Below are positions 1 to 11,699 of a DNA stretch of 32,089 bases, one piece after another; position 1 is the stretch's first letter; each line of letters starts with the position of its first letter. Position numbers and translations under genes: made by a program. Under the pieces are notes generated by a model. That model searched no databases. It was given only the letters and a program-made list of their open reading frames with translations, and was not told where the DNA came from. The stretch is from an uncultured Hyphomicrobiales bacterium (lineage in GTDB: Bacteria > Pseudomonadota > Alphaproteobacteria > Rhizobiales > Beijerinckiaceae), in the NCBI GenBank assembly GCA_903900975.1, contig CAIUPE010000087.1:1-32089 (forward strand), in the 5' to 3' direction.

Positions 1-66
1 CGATACTTCCATAACCCAGAATTTGTGCCGTTACCAGCGCCAAATCCCATAAATTCAGTCACCAAA

Positions 67-141
67 TGGTGGGCGCGACAGGGATCGAACCTGTGACCAC
101 TACGATGTCAACGTAGTGCTCTACCGCTGAGCTACGCGCCC
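67..141 (-). tRNA. tRNA-Val (anticodon GAC)
   Basis: Read on the minus strand this folds as a complete tRNA cloverleaf. The 7-bp acceptor stem pairs 135-141 with 71-77. The D-arm contains the usual AGCTCAGCGGTAGAGC. The anticodon stem CTACG/CGTAG holds the loop TTGACAT, giving anticodon GAC (valine). The T-arm contains GGTTCGATCCC. The CCA end is genomically encoded (67-69), after discriminator A at 70. It lies just downstream of cpdR on the same strand, an arrangement I recall from rhizobial genomes. Confidence 0.96.
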
Positions 142-229
142 ATAACAGGCAAGCCCGTTCCTAGGTGTGGAGCGCGTATACCGGCAGTTGGCCTCGCTTG
201 CAACCCATAGACAACAAATTTCTGTCAGC

Positions 230-610
230 TCAGGCGGCGACCAGTAGCTTTTGTACCTCGTTCACCAAATCCTTCAGGTGAAACGGCTTGGAAAGGATCT
301 TGGCATCGCGCGGCGCATCCGAATCGGGATTAAGTGCCACAGCAGCAAAACCCGTGATGAACATCACCTTGATTTCGGGATCAAGCTCGGTTGCCCGGCG
401 CGCCAGCTCGATACCATCCATCTCTGGCATCACAATATCGGTCAGCAACAGCTCGAAAGGCTCTTCGCGCAGCCGATTATAGGCCGAAAGTCCGTTGTCG
501 AAGGAGGCGACCTGATAACCTGCCTGCTCGAGCGCGCGAACAAGGAAACGACGCATGTCGTTGTCGTCCTCCGCCAATAGAATACGCCTTGAAAGCTCAT
601 TATCGATCAT
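230..610 (-). CDS. cpdR: CpdR-type single-domain response regulator
   Basis: A 126-residue receiver domain with no output domain. The acidic pocket is at E14-D15-D16, the phosphoacceptor is D58 in LLLTDIVMPEMDG, and the conserved T/S and Lys positions are T86 (FITG) and K108 (SKPF). The sequence closely resembles rhizobial CpdR as I remember it. In alphaproteobacteria CpdR is phosphorylated by the CckA-ChpT relay. Unphosphorylated CpdR localises or primes ClpXP to degrade CtrA and other substrates, so it couples cell-cycle signalling to proteolysis. The C-terminus ends in Val-Ala-Ala; a terminal Ala pair is known to make Caulobacter CpdR itself a ClpXP substrate, so the same may hold here (inference). 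A GAGG ribosome site lies a few bases before the ATG. Confidence 0.93.
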   Translation of the reverse strand: MIDNELSRRILLAEDDNDMRRFLVRALEQAGYQVASFDNGLSAYNRLREEPFELLLTDIVMPEMDGIELARRATELDPEIKVMFITGFAAVALNPDSDAPRDAKILSKPFHLKDLVNEVQKLLVAA

Positions 611-775
611 ATTGCCTCACTCCTCATCTCCATCTTATGGGCATGATCTGGTAAACAACCCGTGAAAATACGCCTCTTCTTCTAAGGCTTTTTGGTTTAT
701 CATTGCTGTGGACGATCGTAGCCTAAATGCGCAAAATGCGGCATCTCGGAATGAAGACAGGGTAGTCACGTAACA

Positions 776-1666
776 ATGAACATCTCGCCTGCTGAACGGT
801 TTGATCCTCCTTTTGTATTGGATTTACCCGATTCAGGTCCAGCCGCTGTGGTGTTCAATTCCCCCCATTCCGGCTCGGTCTATCCGCAAGCCCTGCTCGA
901 CGCGTCGCGGCTTGACCGTTTGGGCCTACGGCGGTCCGAGGATGTTGACGTCGATGTCCTCTTCGATGGCGTGATGAAGATCGGCGGTTCGCTGATGCGG
1001 GTTAAATTTCCCCGCGCCTATGTCGATGTCAATCGCGAGCCTTACGAACTCGATCCGCGGATGTTCAACGGCCGCCTGCCTCTGTTTGCCAATACACAGT
1101 CGCTCAGGGTTGCCAGCGGCTTGGGCACCGTTCCACGCACGGTCGGCGAGGGATACGATATCTATCATACCCCACCCACCATCGAAGAAGCACTCGAGCG
1201 GATCGAGACCCTCTACAAACCCTACCATCGCGCCCTGTCCCGTGCGTTGCTGACTGCCCAGCGGCGCCACGGCATTGCTGTTCTGATCGATTGCCATTCA
1301 ATGCCGTCGGCCGCCGTTTCACGCTCGGATCGCCTACCTTGCGATGTCGTCATCGGTGACCGGTTTGGTACCAGCACCGATCCGGCAATATCCGACTGTA
1401 TCGAAACAAGTTTGCGGAATATGGGGTACAACGTCGCCCGCAACCGCCCCTATGCAGGCGGCTTTATTACCGAGCATTATGGACACCCAGCGGCAGACGT
1501 CCATGCCGTCCAGATTGAAATCAACCGCGGCCTCTACCTTGACGAGCGCCGGATCGAACGCCTGCACGGCTTTGACGGGCTTAAAGACGATATGACCCGC
1601 ATGGCGCATGACGTCATTGCTTTTGTCGATTCCGAGCTCAAACCTTTCGCCCTTGCCGCCGAATAA
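776..1666 (+). CDS. N-formylglutamate amidohydrolase family protein
   Basis: A 296-residue protein of the FGase family (HutG-like). The N-terminal hallmark is VVFNSPHSGSVYP near residues 25-37. It is followed by DVDVDVLFDG, the AYVDVNREPYELDPRMF block (about 82-97), LIDCHSMPS (about 170) and the C-terminal VQIEINRGLYLDE. Characterised members hydrolyse N-formyl-L-glutamate to glutamate and formate in histidine degradation. Many alphaproteobacterial copies sit, as here, beside cpdR rather than in a hut operon, so the true substrate is uncertain. The gene is divergent from cpdR, with a 165-base shared intergenic region. Length is slightly above the usual 260-290 residues. No hut gene is visible nearby. 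Confidence 0.87.
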   Translation: MNISPAERFDPPFVLDLPDSGPAAVVFNSPHSGSVYPQALLDASRLDRLGLRRSEDVDVDVLFDGVMKIGGSLMRVKFPRAYVDVNREPYELDPRMFNGRLPLFANTQSLRVASGLGTVPRTVGEGYDIYHTPPTIEEALERIETLYKPYHRALSRALLTAQRRHGIAVLIDCHSMPSAAVSRSDRLPCDVVIGDRFGTSTDPAISDCIETSLRNMGYNVARNRPYAGGFITEHYGHPAADVHAVQIEINRGLYLDERRIERLHGFDGLKDDMTRMAHDVIAFVDSELKPFALAAE

Positions 1667-1688
1667 TCCGACGAGGCCAAAAAAGGGT

Positions 1689-1715
1689 AAAAAAAAGGCC
1701 GCCCGGAAGGCGGCC
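1689..1715 (-). terminator. Rho-independent terminator of the minus-strand sRNA
   Basis: A perfect 7-bp stem (1697-1703 with 1709-1715, loop 1704-1708) is flanked at 1689-1696 by eight A on the plus strand, which is an uninterrupted U-run on the minus strand. The polarity shows it ends a minus-strand transcript. It could also help end the plus-strand gene stopping at 1666, but it lacks a U-run in that direction. Confidence 0.85.
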
Positions 1716-1765
1716 CAAGTCTAGGGAGGAAACGCCCAAAAAGGGCTGCGGATATCACTGATGCA
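1689..1765 (-). ncRNA. suhB/mmgR-family small RNA (minus strand)
   Basis: Read on the minus strand the segment has a small hairpin GCCC-TTTTT-GGGC (1734-1746), then a single-stranded, anti-Shine-Dalgarno-like TTTCCTCCCTAG, then a strong GC hairpin with a T-run. This architecture matches the alphaproteobacterial suhB RNA motif (Rfam 'suhB', also called mmgR in Sinorhizobium). That motif was named for lying next to a suhB-like inositol monophosphatase gene, and hisN, a member of that superfamily, is the next gene here. In S. meliloti MmgR restrains polyhydroxybutyrate accumulation. The 3' end follows from the terminator. The 5' end is only estimated from the family size of roughly 77 nt. A palindrome TGCAG-N10-CTGCA (1762-1781) covers the expected promoter start. 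Confidence 0.78.
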
Positions 1766-1839
1766 GCGATATCGCACTGCAACAAAATGCATGTGCGCCG
1801 CACAAAAAGCAAGCGGTTAATGCGATCTTTTTTTGAGTT

Positions 1840-1980
1840 CCTGTTCGAACTACGTAAATAGAATATCAATTTACCCATTATTTTCAATAATTTAATATAT
1901 AGTTTATAAAAAATGCATAGCTGCAATGCAAGCTATGCAAAAATCTGTTTTTTGGAAATTTTCATCTTCGCCATGGGTAA
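1840..1980. other. AT-rich intergenic patch upstream of hisN
   Basis: This stretch is markedly AT-rich compared with its surroundings and includes runs such as TTTAATATATAGTTTATAA. It lies between the sRNA and hisN and probably holds promoter or UP-type elements for one or both. I see no coding signal: an open frame running into hisN from 1913 has no matching family sequence before the proper hisN start. Confidence 0.4.
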
Positions 1981-2053
1981 AAAGGGGCGAGGAATTGCGA
2001 ATCCGACCTTCTCGGTCTATCATCACGCACGATCACATCACGGGAGCTTTGCC

Positions 2054-2836
2054 ATGTCCGCTGTCGACTTCGAAGCCTTTGTCGACGAGCTTGCGACCTT
2101 GTCAGGCTCGGCCATCCTGCCTTTTTTCCGTTCCTCGCTTAGCGCCATCGATAAATCGAACGGCGGCGCGTTTGATCCCGTAACCGAAGCGGATCGCGCC
2201 AGTGAATCGGTGATGCGCGCAAAAATCAAAGCGACCTTCCCCGAGCACGGCATTGTCGGCGAGGAATTTGGCTCAGAACGCGCCGATGCCGAATTCGTCT
2301 GGGTACTCGACCCGATTGACGGCACAAAGGCCTTTATTTCCGGCCTGCCTTTGTGGGGCACGCTGATTGGCCTCACCCGCAACGGCAAGCCGGCCTATGG
2401 CATGATGAACCAGCCCTACACCAAAGAGCGGTTTTTCGGCGATGGGGGAGCCGCCAAATTGCGCACGCCCAATGGCGAGCGGATTTTGAAAACACGCAGC
2501 TGCGCCACTTTGGCCGAGGCCACTTTGTCGTGCACCTCCACCACCATGTTTGATGGCGACGACCTTGAAGCCTTTCAGCGCGTTGAAAAAGCGGCCCGCC
2601 TGACCCGCTTTGGTTATGATTGCTACGCGTTCTGCATGGTTGCGGCAGGGTTTATCGATCTTGTGATCGAATCCAACCTCAAACCCTATGATATTGTGGC
2701 CTTGATCCCGATCATTGAGGGCGCTGGCGGCATCGTCACCGATTGGCAAGGCGGCACGGCATCAAATGGCGGATCGATCATCGCGGCGGGTGACAAACGC
2801 GTCCATGCCGAGGCGATGAAGCTGCTTAACGCTTAA
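2054..2836 (+). CDS. hisN: Histidinol-phosphatase, inositol monophosphatase superfamily
   Basis: A 260-residue metal-dependent phosphatase. Metal and substrate motifs are GEEFG (69-73), DPIDGT (86-91) followed by KAFISGLPLWGTLIGL, and the C-terminal YDIVALIPIIEGAGG. The AFISGLP-WGTLIGL version of the second motif is typical of HisN, the histidinol-phosphate phosphatase of histidine biosynthesis, rather than of SuhB or CysQ. The frame is open from 1913, but I place the start at ATG 2054: a GGGAG site lies 7-8 bases upstream and the protein then has normal family length. It runs convergently into the hydrolase gene, with a four-base overlap at the stop codons. An inositol monophosphatase role cannot be excluded from sequence alone. 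Confidence 0.87.
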   Translation: MSAVDFEAFVDELATLSGSAILPFFRSSLSAIDKSNGGAFDPVTEADRASESVMRAKIKATFPEHGIVGEEFGSERADAEFVWVLDPIDGTKAFISGLPLWGTLIGLTRNGKPAYGMMNQPYTKERFFGDGGAAKLRTPNGERILKTRSCATLAEATLSCTSTTMFDGDDLEAFQRVEKAARLTRFGYDCYAFCMVAAGFIDLVIESNLKPYDIVALIPIIEGAGGIVTDWQGGTASNGGSIIAAGDKRVHAEAMKLLNA

Positions 2837-3813
2837 AACTCGTCGATAAAGCCATCAAAAGCCTGCCAGAATGCGGCCCTGACCGGCTCGATCTCCAAAA
2901 GCACCTCATGCTCTGAGCCGGGAAGCGCTAAAAACCGGCCATACGGCAAGCGCGCGGCGAAGGCTTCGGCCATTGGCGTCGAGGTAATCCGGTCATCCGG
3001 CCCCGCCGCTATTAAAATCGGCGTGGTGATCGCTGCCGCAATGGCTGGATGCTGCAACGCCGCCATCGCTGCAAAACTCGTGGCCGCCCAGCCAATGGTC
3101 GGACTCGCAATGGCCAAATCCGGCGCAACCTTGAATATTTTACCCGCAATGGCGTGCCGCGCTTCGTCGCGGGTGAGTGGGTTATCGGCAAAAGGGATAG
3201 TGGCCTCATCCGTTCCGCCCGGCACATAATGGGATGAAAACCCTAACGCTGCCAGCATCCGCGCGGCAAAATGAGCCGCTTTCGGGCGTTTCACCATCGA
3301 TAGCCCGATCATCGGGGCCGATAACACACAGCGCTCAAACCGCGCGGGCTCGCGATGGAGCGCGCGCAACAGCACCGCCCCACCCATCGAATGCGCCAAA
3401 GCAATCCGCGGCATCGAACCCAGAGGCTCGACAACCGAGGAGATCACGGCATCGAGATCGAGCAGATAATCATCAAACTGATCGACATGCCCCCGGCTTT
3501 TATCCGCCAACAGACGATCCGACCCGCCTTGGCCGCGCCAATCAAAGGCTACGACATGAAAACCACGCTGCAACAGCGCATCCACCGTTTCGGCATAGCG
3601 CTCGATAAATTCCGTCCGGCCTTGCAAAACAATCGCAACCTTGCCGTTTTCTAGCCTTAAGGGTTGCCAATGGGCGACGCGCAGGCGCACGCCGTCAGGT
3701 GTTTGGACGTGGTGGACGCGCCCGCCTTCCGGCAGGGGATTTTCAGGGATCGATACAAGATCAATTCTCGGCCCGTCCCGCATCATTTTAAAACCCACCC
3801 CTTGAAGCCCCAC
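2833..3813 (-). CDS. Alpha/beta hydrolase, monoacylglycerol lipase/lysophospholipase-like
   Basis: A 326-residue S33/PldB-type alpha/beta hydrolase. The conserved GRTEFIERY block is at about 65-73, DWRGQGGSDR at 91-100, the nucleophile elbow AHSMGG with Ser142, the acid at Asp273/274 in GPDDRIT, and His302 in SEHEVL. These fit lysophospholipases and monoglyceride lipases; the natural substrate is unknown. No signal peptide or membrane helix is evident, so it is probably cytoplasmic. Two starts compete: GTG at 3813 has GGGAG about six bases upstream, while an ATG-ATG pair at 3786/3783 has only a distant AAGGGG. I kept the longer form. The upstream region is shared with the divergent heat-shock gene. 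Confidence 0.8.
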   Translation of the reverse strand: MGLQGVGFKMMRDGPRIDLVSIPENPLPEGGRVHHVQTPDGVRLRVAHWQPLRLENGKVAIVLQGRTEFIERYAETVDALLQRGFHVVAFDWRGQGGSDRLLADKSRGHVDQFDDYLLDLDAVISSVVEPLGSMPRIALAHSMGGAVLLRALHREPARFERCVLSAPMIGLSMVKRPKAAHFAARMLAALGFSSHYVPGGTDEATIPFADNPLTRDEARHAIAGKIFKVAPDLAIASPTIGWAATSFAAMAALQHPAIAAAITTPILIAAGPDDRITSTPMAEAFAARLPYGRFLALPGSEHEVLLEIEPVRAAFWQAFDGFIDEF

Positions 3814-3829
3814 TTGCCGCTCCCTACCT
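3800..3829 (+). promoter_or_regulatory. Probable RpoH (sigma-32) promoter for hsp20
   Basis: CCTTGAA ending at 3806 matches the alphaproteobacterial sigma-32 -35 element CTTGAA. A CCCTACCTT stretch begins at 3822, about 15-17 bases further on, where a CCTAT-like -10 is expected. It precedes a ROSE element and an Hsp20 gene, so the context supports it. The -10 match is imperfect, and the site lies within the 5' end of the divergent hydrolase gene. Confidence 0.5.
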
Positions 3830-3839
3830 TCACCTCAGG

Positions 3840-3942
3840 CAGACCATTCCGGTTGCCTATCGACGGTTTGGGCCCAATGGGACGAACCCGGGGACAACGT
3901 CGTTATCTCACCATGTCGCTTCTTTTGGAGGATATGCATATG
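3840..3942 (+). promoter_or_regulatory. ROSE-type RNA thermometer controlling hsp20 translation
   Basis: The last hairpin of the 5' UTR pairs 3912-3917 and 3919-3922 with 3927-3936, with a UUUU loop. It sequesters the GGAGG ribosome site (3927-3931) and leaves G3918 bulged opposite it. The strand facing the Shine-Dalgarno reads UCGCU (3916-3920), an exact match to the U(U/C)GCU signature of ROSE elements known from rhizobial small heat-shock genes. The GGGCCCAATGGG and ACAACGTCGTT stretches upstream could form the additional hairpins usual in ROSE leaders, but I did not fold them fully, so the 5' boundary is approximate. Heating is expected to melt the terminal hairpin and allow translation. 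Confidence 0.85.
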
Positions 3943-4398
3943 CGTCACTTTGATCTTACCCCGCTTTACCGGTCAACCATCGGCTTTGATCGCGTTTTTT
4001 CGCTGCTCGATCAGGCAACAGGGCCAGAAGGCACCACCTACCCACCCTATAATATCGAGCGCACCGATGAGAACACCTATCGTATTACGGTAGCGGTGGC
4101 AGGCTTTGCCGAGCCCGATCTCTCGATTGAGGTGAAGGAAACCACGCTGACGATTTCAGGCGACAAGACAGTGTCGAACGAAGCGCCAAAGCATGAAGTT
4201 CTGCACCAAGGCATCGCCGCACGCGCCTTTGTGCGCCGCTTCCAGCTCGCCGATCATGTGCAGGTAACCGGAGCAAGCTTGGAAAATGGCTTGCTGCATG
4301 TCGATCTGGTCCGCGAAGTACCAGAAGCCAAAAAGCCACGCGTCATCCCGATTGCCGCCAATTCACAAGCCAAAGTGATCGAGGCTAGCGCGGCATAA
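3940..4398 (+). CDS. Small heat-shock protein, Hsp20/alpha-crystallin family (IbpA/HspH type)
   Basis: A 152-residue small heat-shock protein. The N-terminal arm begins MRHFDLTPLYRSTIGFDRVF, the typical rhizobial class A start. The alpha-crystallin domain (about 38-130) contains YRITVAVAGFAEPDLSIEVK, FVRRFQLADHV and the conserved GLLHVDLVREVPE segment, followed by the IPI-type tail motif (RVIPIAA). It should hold unfolding proteins for DnaK/ClpB refolding. The frame is open from 3664, with in-frame ATGs also at 3913 and 3934. I chose ATG 3940 because GGAGG at 3927-3931 is optimally spaced, the protein then matches family length, and the earlier starts fall inside the ROSE hairpin. Expression is probably controlled by RpoH and by temperature. 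Confidence 0.92.
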   Translation: MRHFDLTPLYRSTIGFDRVFSLLDQATGPEGTTYPPYNIERTDENTYRITVAVAGFAEPDLSIEVKETTLTISGDKTVSNEAPKHEVLHQGIAARAFVRRFQLADHVQVTGASLENGLLHVDLVREVPEAKKPRVIPIAANSQAKVIEASAA

Positions 4399-4418
4399 GT
4401 AAATTCAATCAACGGCTT

Positions 4419-4580
4419 CCTTCTCCTTGAAGGAGAAGGTGATCGCGGAGCGATCGGATGAGGTTCTAAGGGTAGATCGTAAAACCCGCTGCCTTAGCAG
4501 CTGATGGTTATATCGAGAGATTACCGACCATCAGAACCTCATTCGTCGCCTCTGGCGATACCTTCTCTCTAAGGGAGAAG
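4419..4580. repeat. Large palindromic intergenic repeat (MITE/REP-like)
   Basis: The two ends are imperfect inverted repeats of about 45-50 bases. The left arm begins with the perfect palindrome CCTTCTCCTT-G-AAGGAGAAGG (4419-4439) and runs to GGATGAGGTTCT. The right arm mirrors it, from AGAACCTCATTCG to CTTCTCTCTAAGGGAGAAG (4562-4580). Between them lies a further GATGGT...ACCATC pairing. AACG occurs immediately outside or close to both ends (4411-4414 and 4581-4584), a weak hint of a target duplication. The element has no coding capacity. CCTTCTCC...GGAGAAGG...GATGAGG repeats of this kind are, as I recall, common between genes in alphaproteobacteria. Confidence 0.75.
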
Positions 4581-4590
4581 AACGCCTGCT

Positions 4591-5655
4591 TTATGATCTT
4601 GCCAGCGCAATCACGCGATCAATCTCCTCAGGCTTCGTCGCGAAACTCGTCACAAAACGCCAGAAAACCTCATCGGACCCAATCGCCGCGCCTGACGGCA
4701 AGCTCACGCTAAGCTCATACCAAGGGGCCGCCCGCACGCCGGCATCGGATAAAATTTTAGCCCTTGCCTTCGGCAAAACCGCAAAAACCTCATTGGCCTC
4801 GGTAGGCCAAGGCATTCGAACACCCGGCAGTGCAGCCAAGCCTTCATTCAAGCGCTTGGCCATCGCATTGGCGTGCTTGGCATTATCCAGCCAATGGTCA
4901 TGGCGCAGATAGGCCGTCATTTGCGCGCCTAACAAGCGCCCCTTCGAAACCGTGTGGCCGGACCGCTTGCGGCGAAAGCCAAAATGCTCGGCCCGCGCGG
5001 GGTTGAAGAAAATCACGGCCTCGCACGCAAAACAGCCGTTTTTTGTCGCACCGAAAGAGACGACATCGACGCCTGCTTTCCACGTCATCTCGGCTGGCGT
5101 GCAGCCGAGCGATACCAGCGCATTGGCAAAGCGTGCGCCGTCGAGATGGAAGCCAAGGTCATGCTTGCGGGCAATCTCGCCAATCTGTGCAATCTCGGCC
5201 AAAGAATAGAGCGTGCCCGATTCTGTTACTTGCGAGATGGAAACAGCCGCCGGTTGTACCGCCTTCACCACCCCTTTGGGATAACGCGCAATCGCCGTTT
5301 CAAGCCACTCTGCGGTGAATTTGCCATTTAAACCCGGCAAACCGATCAGCTTGGCCCCATCGGTGAACATTTCCGGCGCGCCGCATTCATCATCGGCGAT
5401 ATGGCTTTCCTCATGGCAGAAAATCGCGCCCCATGGCGGCGATAGAGCGGCCAGCGCCAGGGCATTTGCGCCCGTGCCGGTGGCCACCAGAAATACTTTG
5501 ACCTCATGTTCAAAAATTTCAGCCAGCATCGCCTCGGCTTCAGCCGTGTGATGATCGGAGCCATAGGCCGCCTCGGGCCCATTATTGGCGGCAACCAAGG
5601 CCTCAAGCACTTGTTGCGAGGCACCCATTACATTGTCACTGGCTAAATTGATCAT
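4591..5655 (-). CDS. ltaE: Low-specificity L-threonine aldolase
   Basis: A 354-residue fold-type I PLP enzyme. Markers are the N-terminal NLASDN block, FLVATGTGANALAL (about 55-68), CHEESHI with His85 where the cofactor-stacking His sits, FHLDGARFANAL with Asp172 that binds the pyridine nitrogen, and VVSFGATKNG with Lys205 as the Schiff-base lysine. The enzyme cleaves L-threonine and L-allo-threonine to glycine and acetaldehyde. The frame is open to 5784, but I start at ATG 5655 (MINLASDN) because it begins the conserved domain and has AGAGGG about eight bases upstream. It stands alone, divergent from gltB. Related beta-eliminating lyases are a less likely alternative. Confidence 0.9.
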   Translation of the reverse strand: MINLASDNVMGASQQVLEALVAANNGPEAAYGSDHHTAEAEAMLAEIFEHEVKVFLVATGTGANALALAALSPPWGAIFCHEESHIADDECGAPEMFTDGAKLIGLPGLNGKFTAEWLETAIARYPKGVVKAVQPAAVSISQVTESGTLYSLAEIAQIGEIARKHDLGFHLDGARFANALVSLGCTPAEMTWKAGVDVVSFGATKNGCFACEAVIFFNPARAEHFGFRRKRSGHTVSKGRLLGAQMTAYLRHDHWLDNAKHANAMAKRLNEGLAALPGVRMPWPTEANEVFAVLPKARAKILSDAGVRAAPWYELSVSLPSGAAIGSDEVFWRFVTSFATKPEEIDRVIALARS

Positions 5656-5959
5656 CTTTTTACCCTCTGATTCTCGTGGCCACAGTGCACCGTGGCAGCG
5701 CGCTTGAAAAGAGCATGGTAAAACGACAAAGATTCCAGTTTCGCACCCCTTGTGCAGCCAAAAAAAACATGTAATTGTCAGCACGAAATAGGACAGTCTT
5801 ACTGTCCCATTTTAACGAAAAATGTCTGGCATCGCCAGTGGGGTTTGGAAGTATCATGCGGTTCAACGGCAACTCACTTTCGCTGACGACGCAAAAGCGC
5901 ACCACCCTTGGCGGCGTTAAACCTACCGCCCGCAAAACGCGGGCCACGAAACACGTATA

Positions 5960-6080
5960 GGGCGCCGAGCGGCTTTTAGCCATTTGCGCCCGCAAGGAGC
6001 GGGCGCAAGACGGGGCGCGACCCACCTCCTCATACAAACGGCCCCAGACCGAGCGGCTTTACCGATATCCGGCAGGGCCG
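5960..6080 (+). promoter_or_regulatory. Structured gltB leader with alternative hairpins and a 12-base direct repeat
   Basis: A perfect 10-bp hairpin pairs 5984-5993 with 5999-6008 around an AAGGA loop. Its left arm contains GCGCCC (5986-5991), which can instead pair with GGGCGC at 5960-5965, so two mutually exclusive stems are possible. CCGAGCGGCTTT occurs twice, at 5965-5976 and 6049-6060; the second copy sits inside a loop closed by CGGCCC (6039-6044) and GGGCCG (6075-6080). The array ends 21 bases before gltB. There is no U-run terminator, so translational control or a protein-binding leader fits better than classic attenuation. I do not recognise it as a named RNA family. The rest of 5656-5959 shows no further gene or clear signal. 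Confidence 0.4.
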
Positions 6081-6101
6081 CCTCTACACGGGGAGAGAGC
6101 T

Positions 6102-10817
<4,716 letters not shown>

Positions 10818-10887
10818 ATCTGAAGGCTGGAGGTTAGTCCGTATTGCGTATCCAAAATTTCGTCTTGAATTTTTGTGTATACAATAT

Positions 10888-11151
10888 ATGTTCAAACTGT
10901 CCTACGAGCCAGCCAAAAGGCTTCGAACACTTGCCGAAAGAGATGTCGATTTTGAGGAAGCGCGGGAGGTTTTCGAAGGCCGGGTGATCGAGTGGGAAGA
11001 TCAGCGGTTCGATTATGGAGAAAAGCGGATCCTATGTTTCGGCTATCTTCGCGGTCGGGCGGTTGTGATTGGTTATGTGCTGCGAGGGGACACGCGGCAC
11101 ATTTTTTCGATGAGGAAAGCCAATGAGCGAGAACAAAAAAAGTTTGGATAG
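10888..11151 (+). CDS. brnT: BrnT family toxin
   Basis: An 87-residue BrnT-type ribonuclease toxin (RelE-like fold). Family features run in order: an F-x-x-x-x-PAK start, DVDFEEAREVFEG, the DQRFDYGEKR block, a GRAVVIGYVLRGD strand and the C-terminal RHIFSMRKANEREQKKF, equivalent to the conserved RIISARKA-x-RE. It appears intact. The open frame begins at TTG 10873, but I prefer ATG 10888 because it gives the normal N-terminus. Neither start has a good ribosome site. The perfect palindrome TGTATACA (10876-10883) just upstream could be part of the promoter or the autoregulatory BrnA operator. The gene overlaps brnA by 29 bases and lies 70 bases after the gltB stop. Confidence 0.85.
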   Translation: MFKLSYEPAKRLRTLAERDVDFEEAREVFEGRVIEWEDQRFDYGEKRILCFGYLRGRAVVIGYVLRGDTRHIFSMRKANEREQKKFG

Positions 11152-11431
11152 TCGGCCTACCTATACGGACCTCGCCAAACTCGACGCCCACGTGATTGCG
11201 CCGGAAGAGTATGAGGATTTGCCAGAGTGGACCGACGAGATGTTTGCCGAAGGGGATGAATATATAGGTGGCAAACTCATTCGTCGCGGTAGGCCTCGGT
11301 CACTCGCCCCTAAAGAAGCGATCAATATCCGTCTCTCGGCGGATGTCTTAGAGCGCTTCCGGGCAACGGGGCAAGGGTGGCAGACGCGAATTGATACGGC
11401 ATTAAAACAATGGTTGGTCGAGCACGGGTGA
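11123..11431 (+). CDS. brnA: BrnA family antitoxin
   Basis: A 102-residue antitoxin. The acidic central part (EEYEDLPEWTDEMFAEGDEY) should wrap the toxin. The C-terminal RGRPRSLAPKEAINIRLSAD-VLERFRATGQGWQTRIDTAL matches the BrnA ribbon-helix-helix-like DNA-binding region, with its RGRP, IxxRL and GxGWQTRI signatures. BrnA neutralises BrnT and represses the operon with it. A GAGGAAAG site lies upstream of ATG 11123, inside the end of brnT, so the two are translationally coupled. The DUF4258 reading frame starts four bases after its stop, which suggests all these genes are read on one transcript. Confidence 0.88.
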   Translation: MSENKKSLDSRPTYTDLAKLDAHVIAPEEYEDLPEWTDEMFAEGDEYIGGKLIRRGRPRSLAPKEAINIRLSADVLERFRATGQGWQTRIDTALKQWLVEHG

Positions 11432-11435
11432 AATA

Positions 11436-11699
11436 GTGTCAAAAACAAAGCCTATCCTCGTCAGTCAACATGCGCTTGATCAAATGGTTGAGCGTAGGAT
11501 TGAGCGGGAATGGGCTGAACGCACGCTTCTAGAGCCAGAATTTGTGCGGGAAGATCCACGCAAAGACGGTATTTGGTGAGCTTTTCGCCAAATTCCGGAG
11601 GCTGTTGGGCGTTGGTTGAGGGTTGTATATTCTGAACGAGACGAAGATCGTCGCATGATAACGGTTTTTCTGGATCGAGGAGCAGAACGATGGCGATGA
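11436..11699 (+). pseudogene. DUF4258 protein gene interrupted by an in-frame TGA
   Basis: From GTG 11436 the frame reads VSKTKPILVSQHALDQMVERRI...DPRKDGIW, then TGA at 11577-11579, then continues in the same frame AFRQIPEAVGRWLRVVYSERDEDRRMITVFLDRGAERWR to a stop at 11697-11699. The parts together make a complete DUF4258-type protein of about 87 codons, with the initial H-A-x-x-Q/R-M-x-x-R helix and the closing VVY...ITVFLDR strands. The TGA stands where the family usually has a basic residue, so a single C-to-T change in CGA explains it. DUF4258 proteins are thought to be RelE/BrnT-like toxins and commonly precede a DUF2283 gene, as here. A sequencing error or stop readthrough are alternatives. 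Confidence 0.78.
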
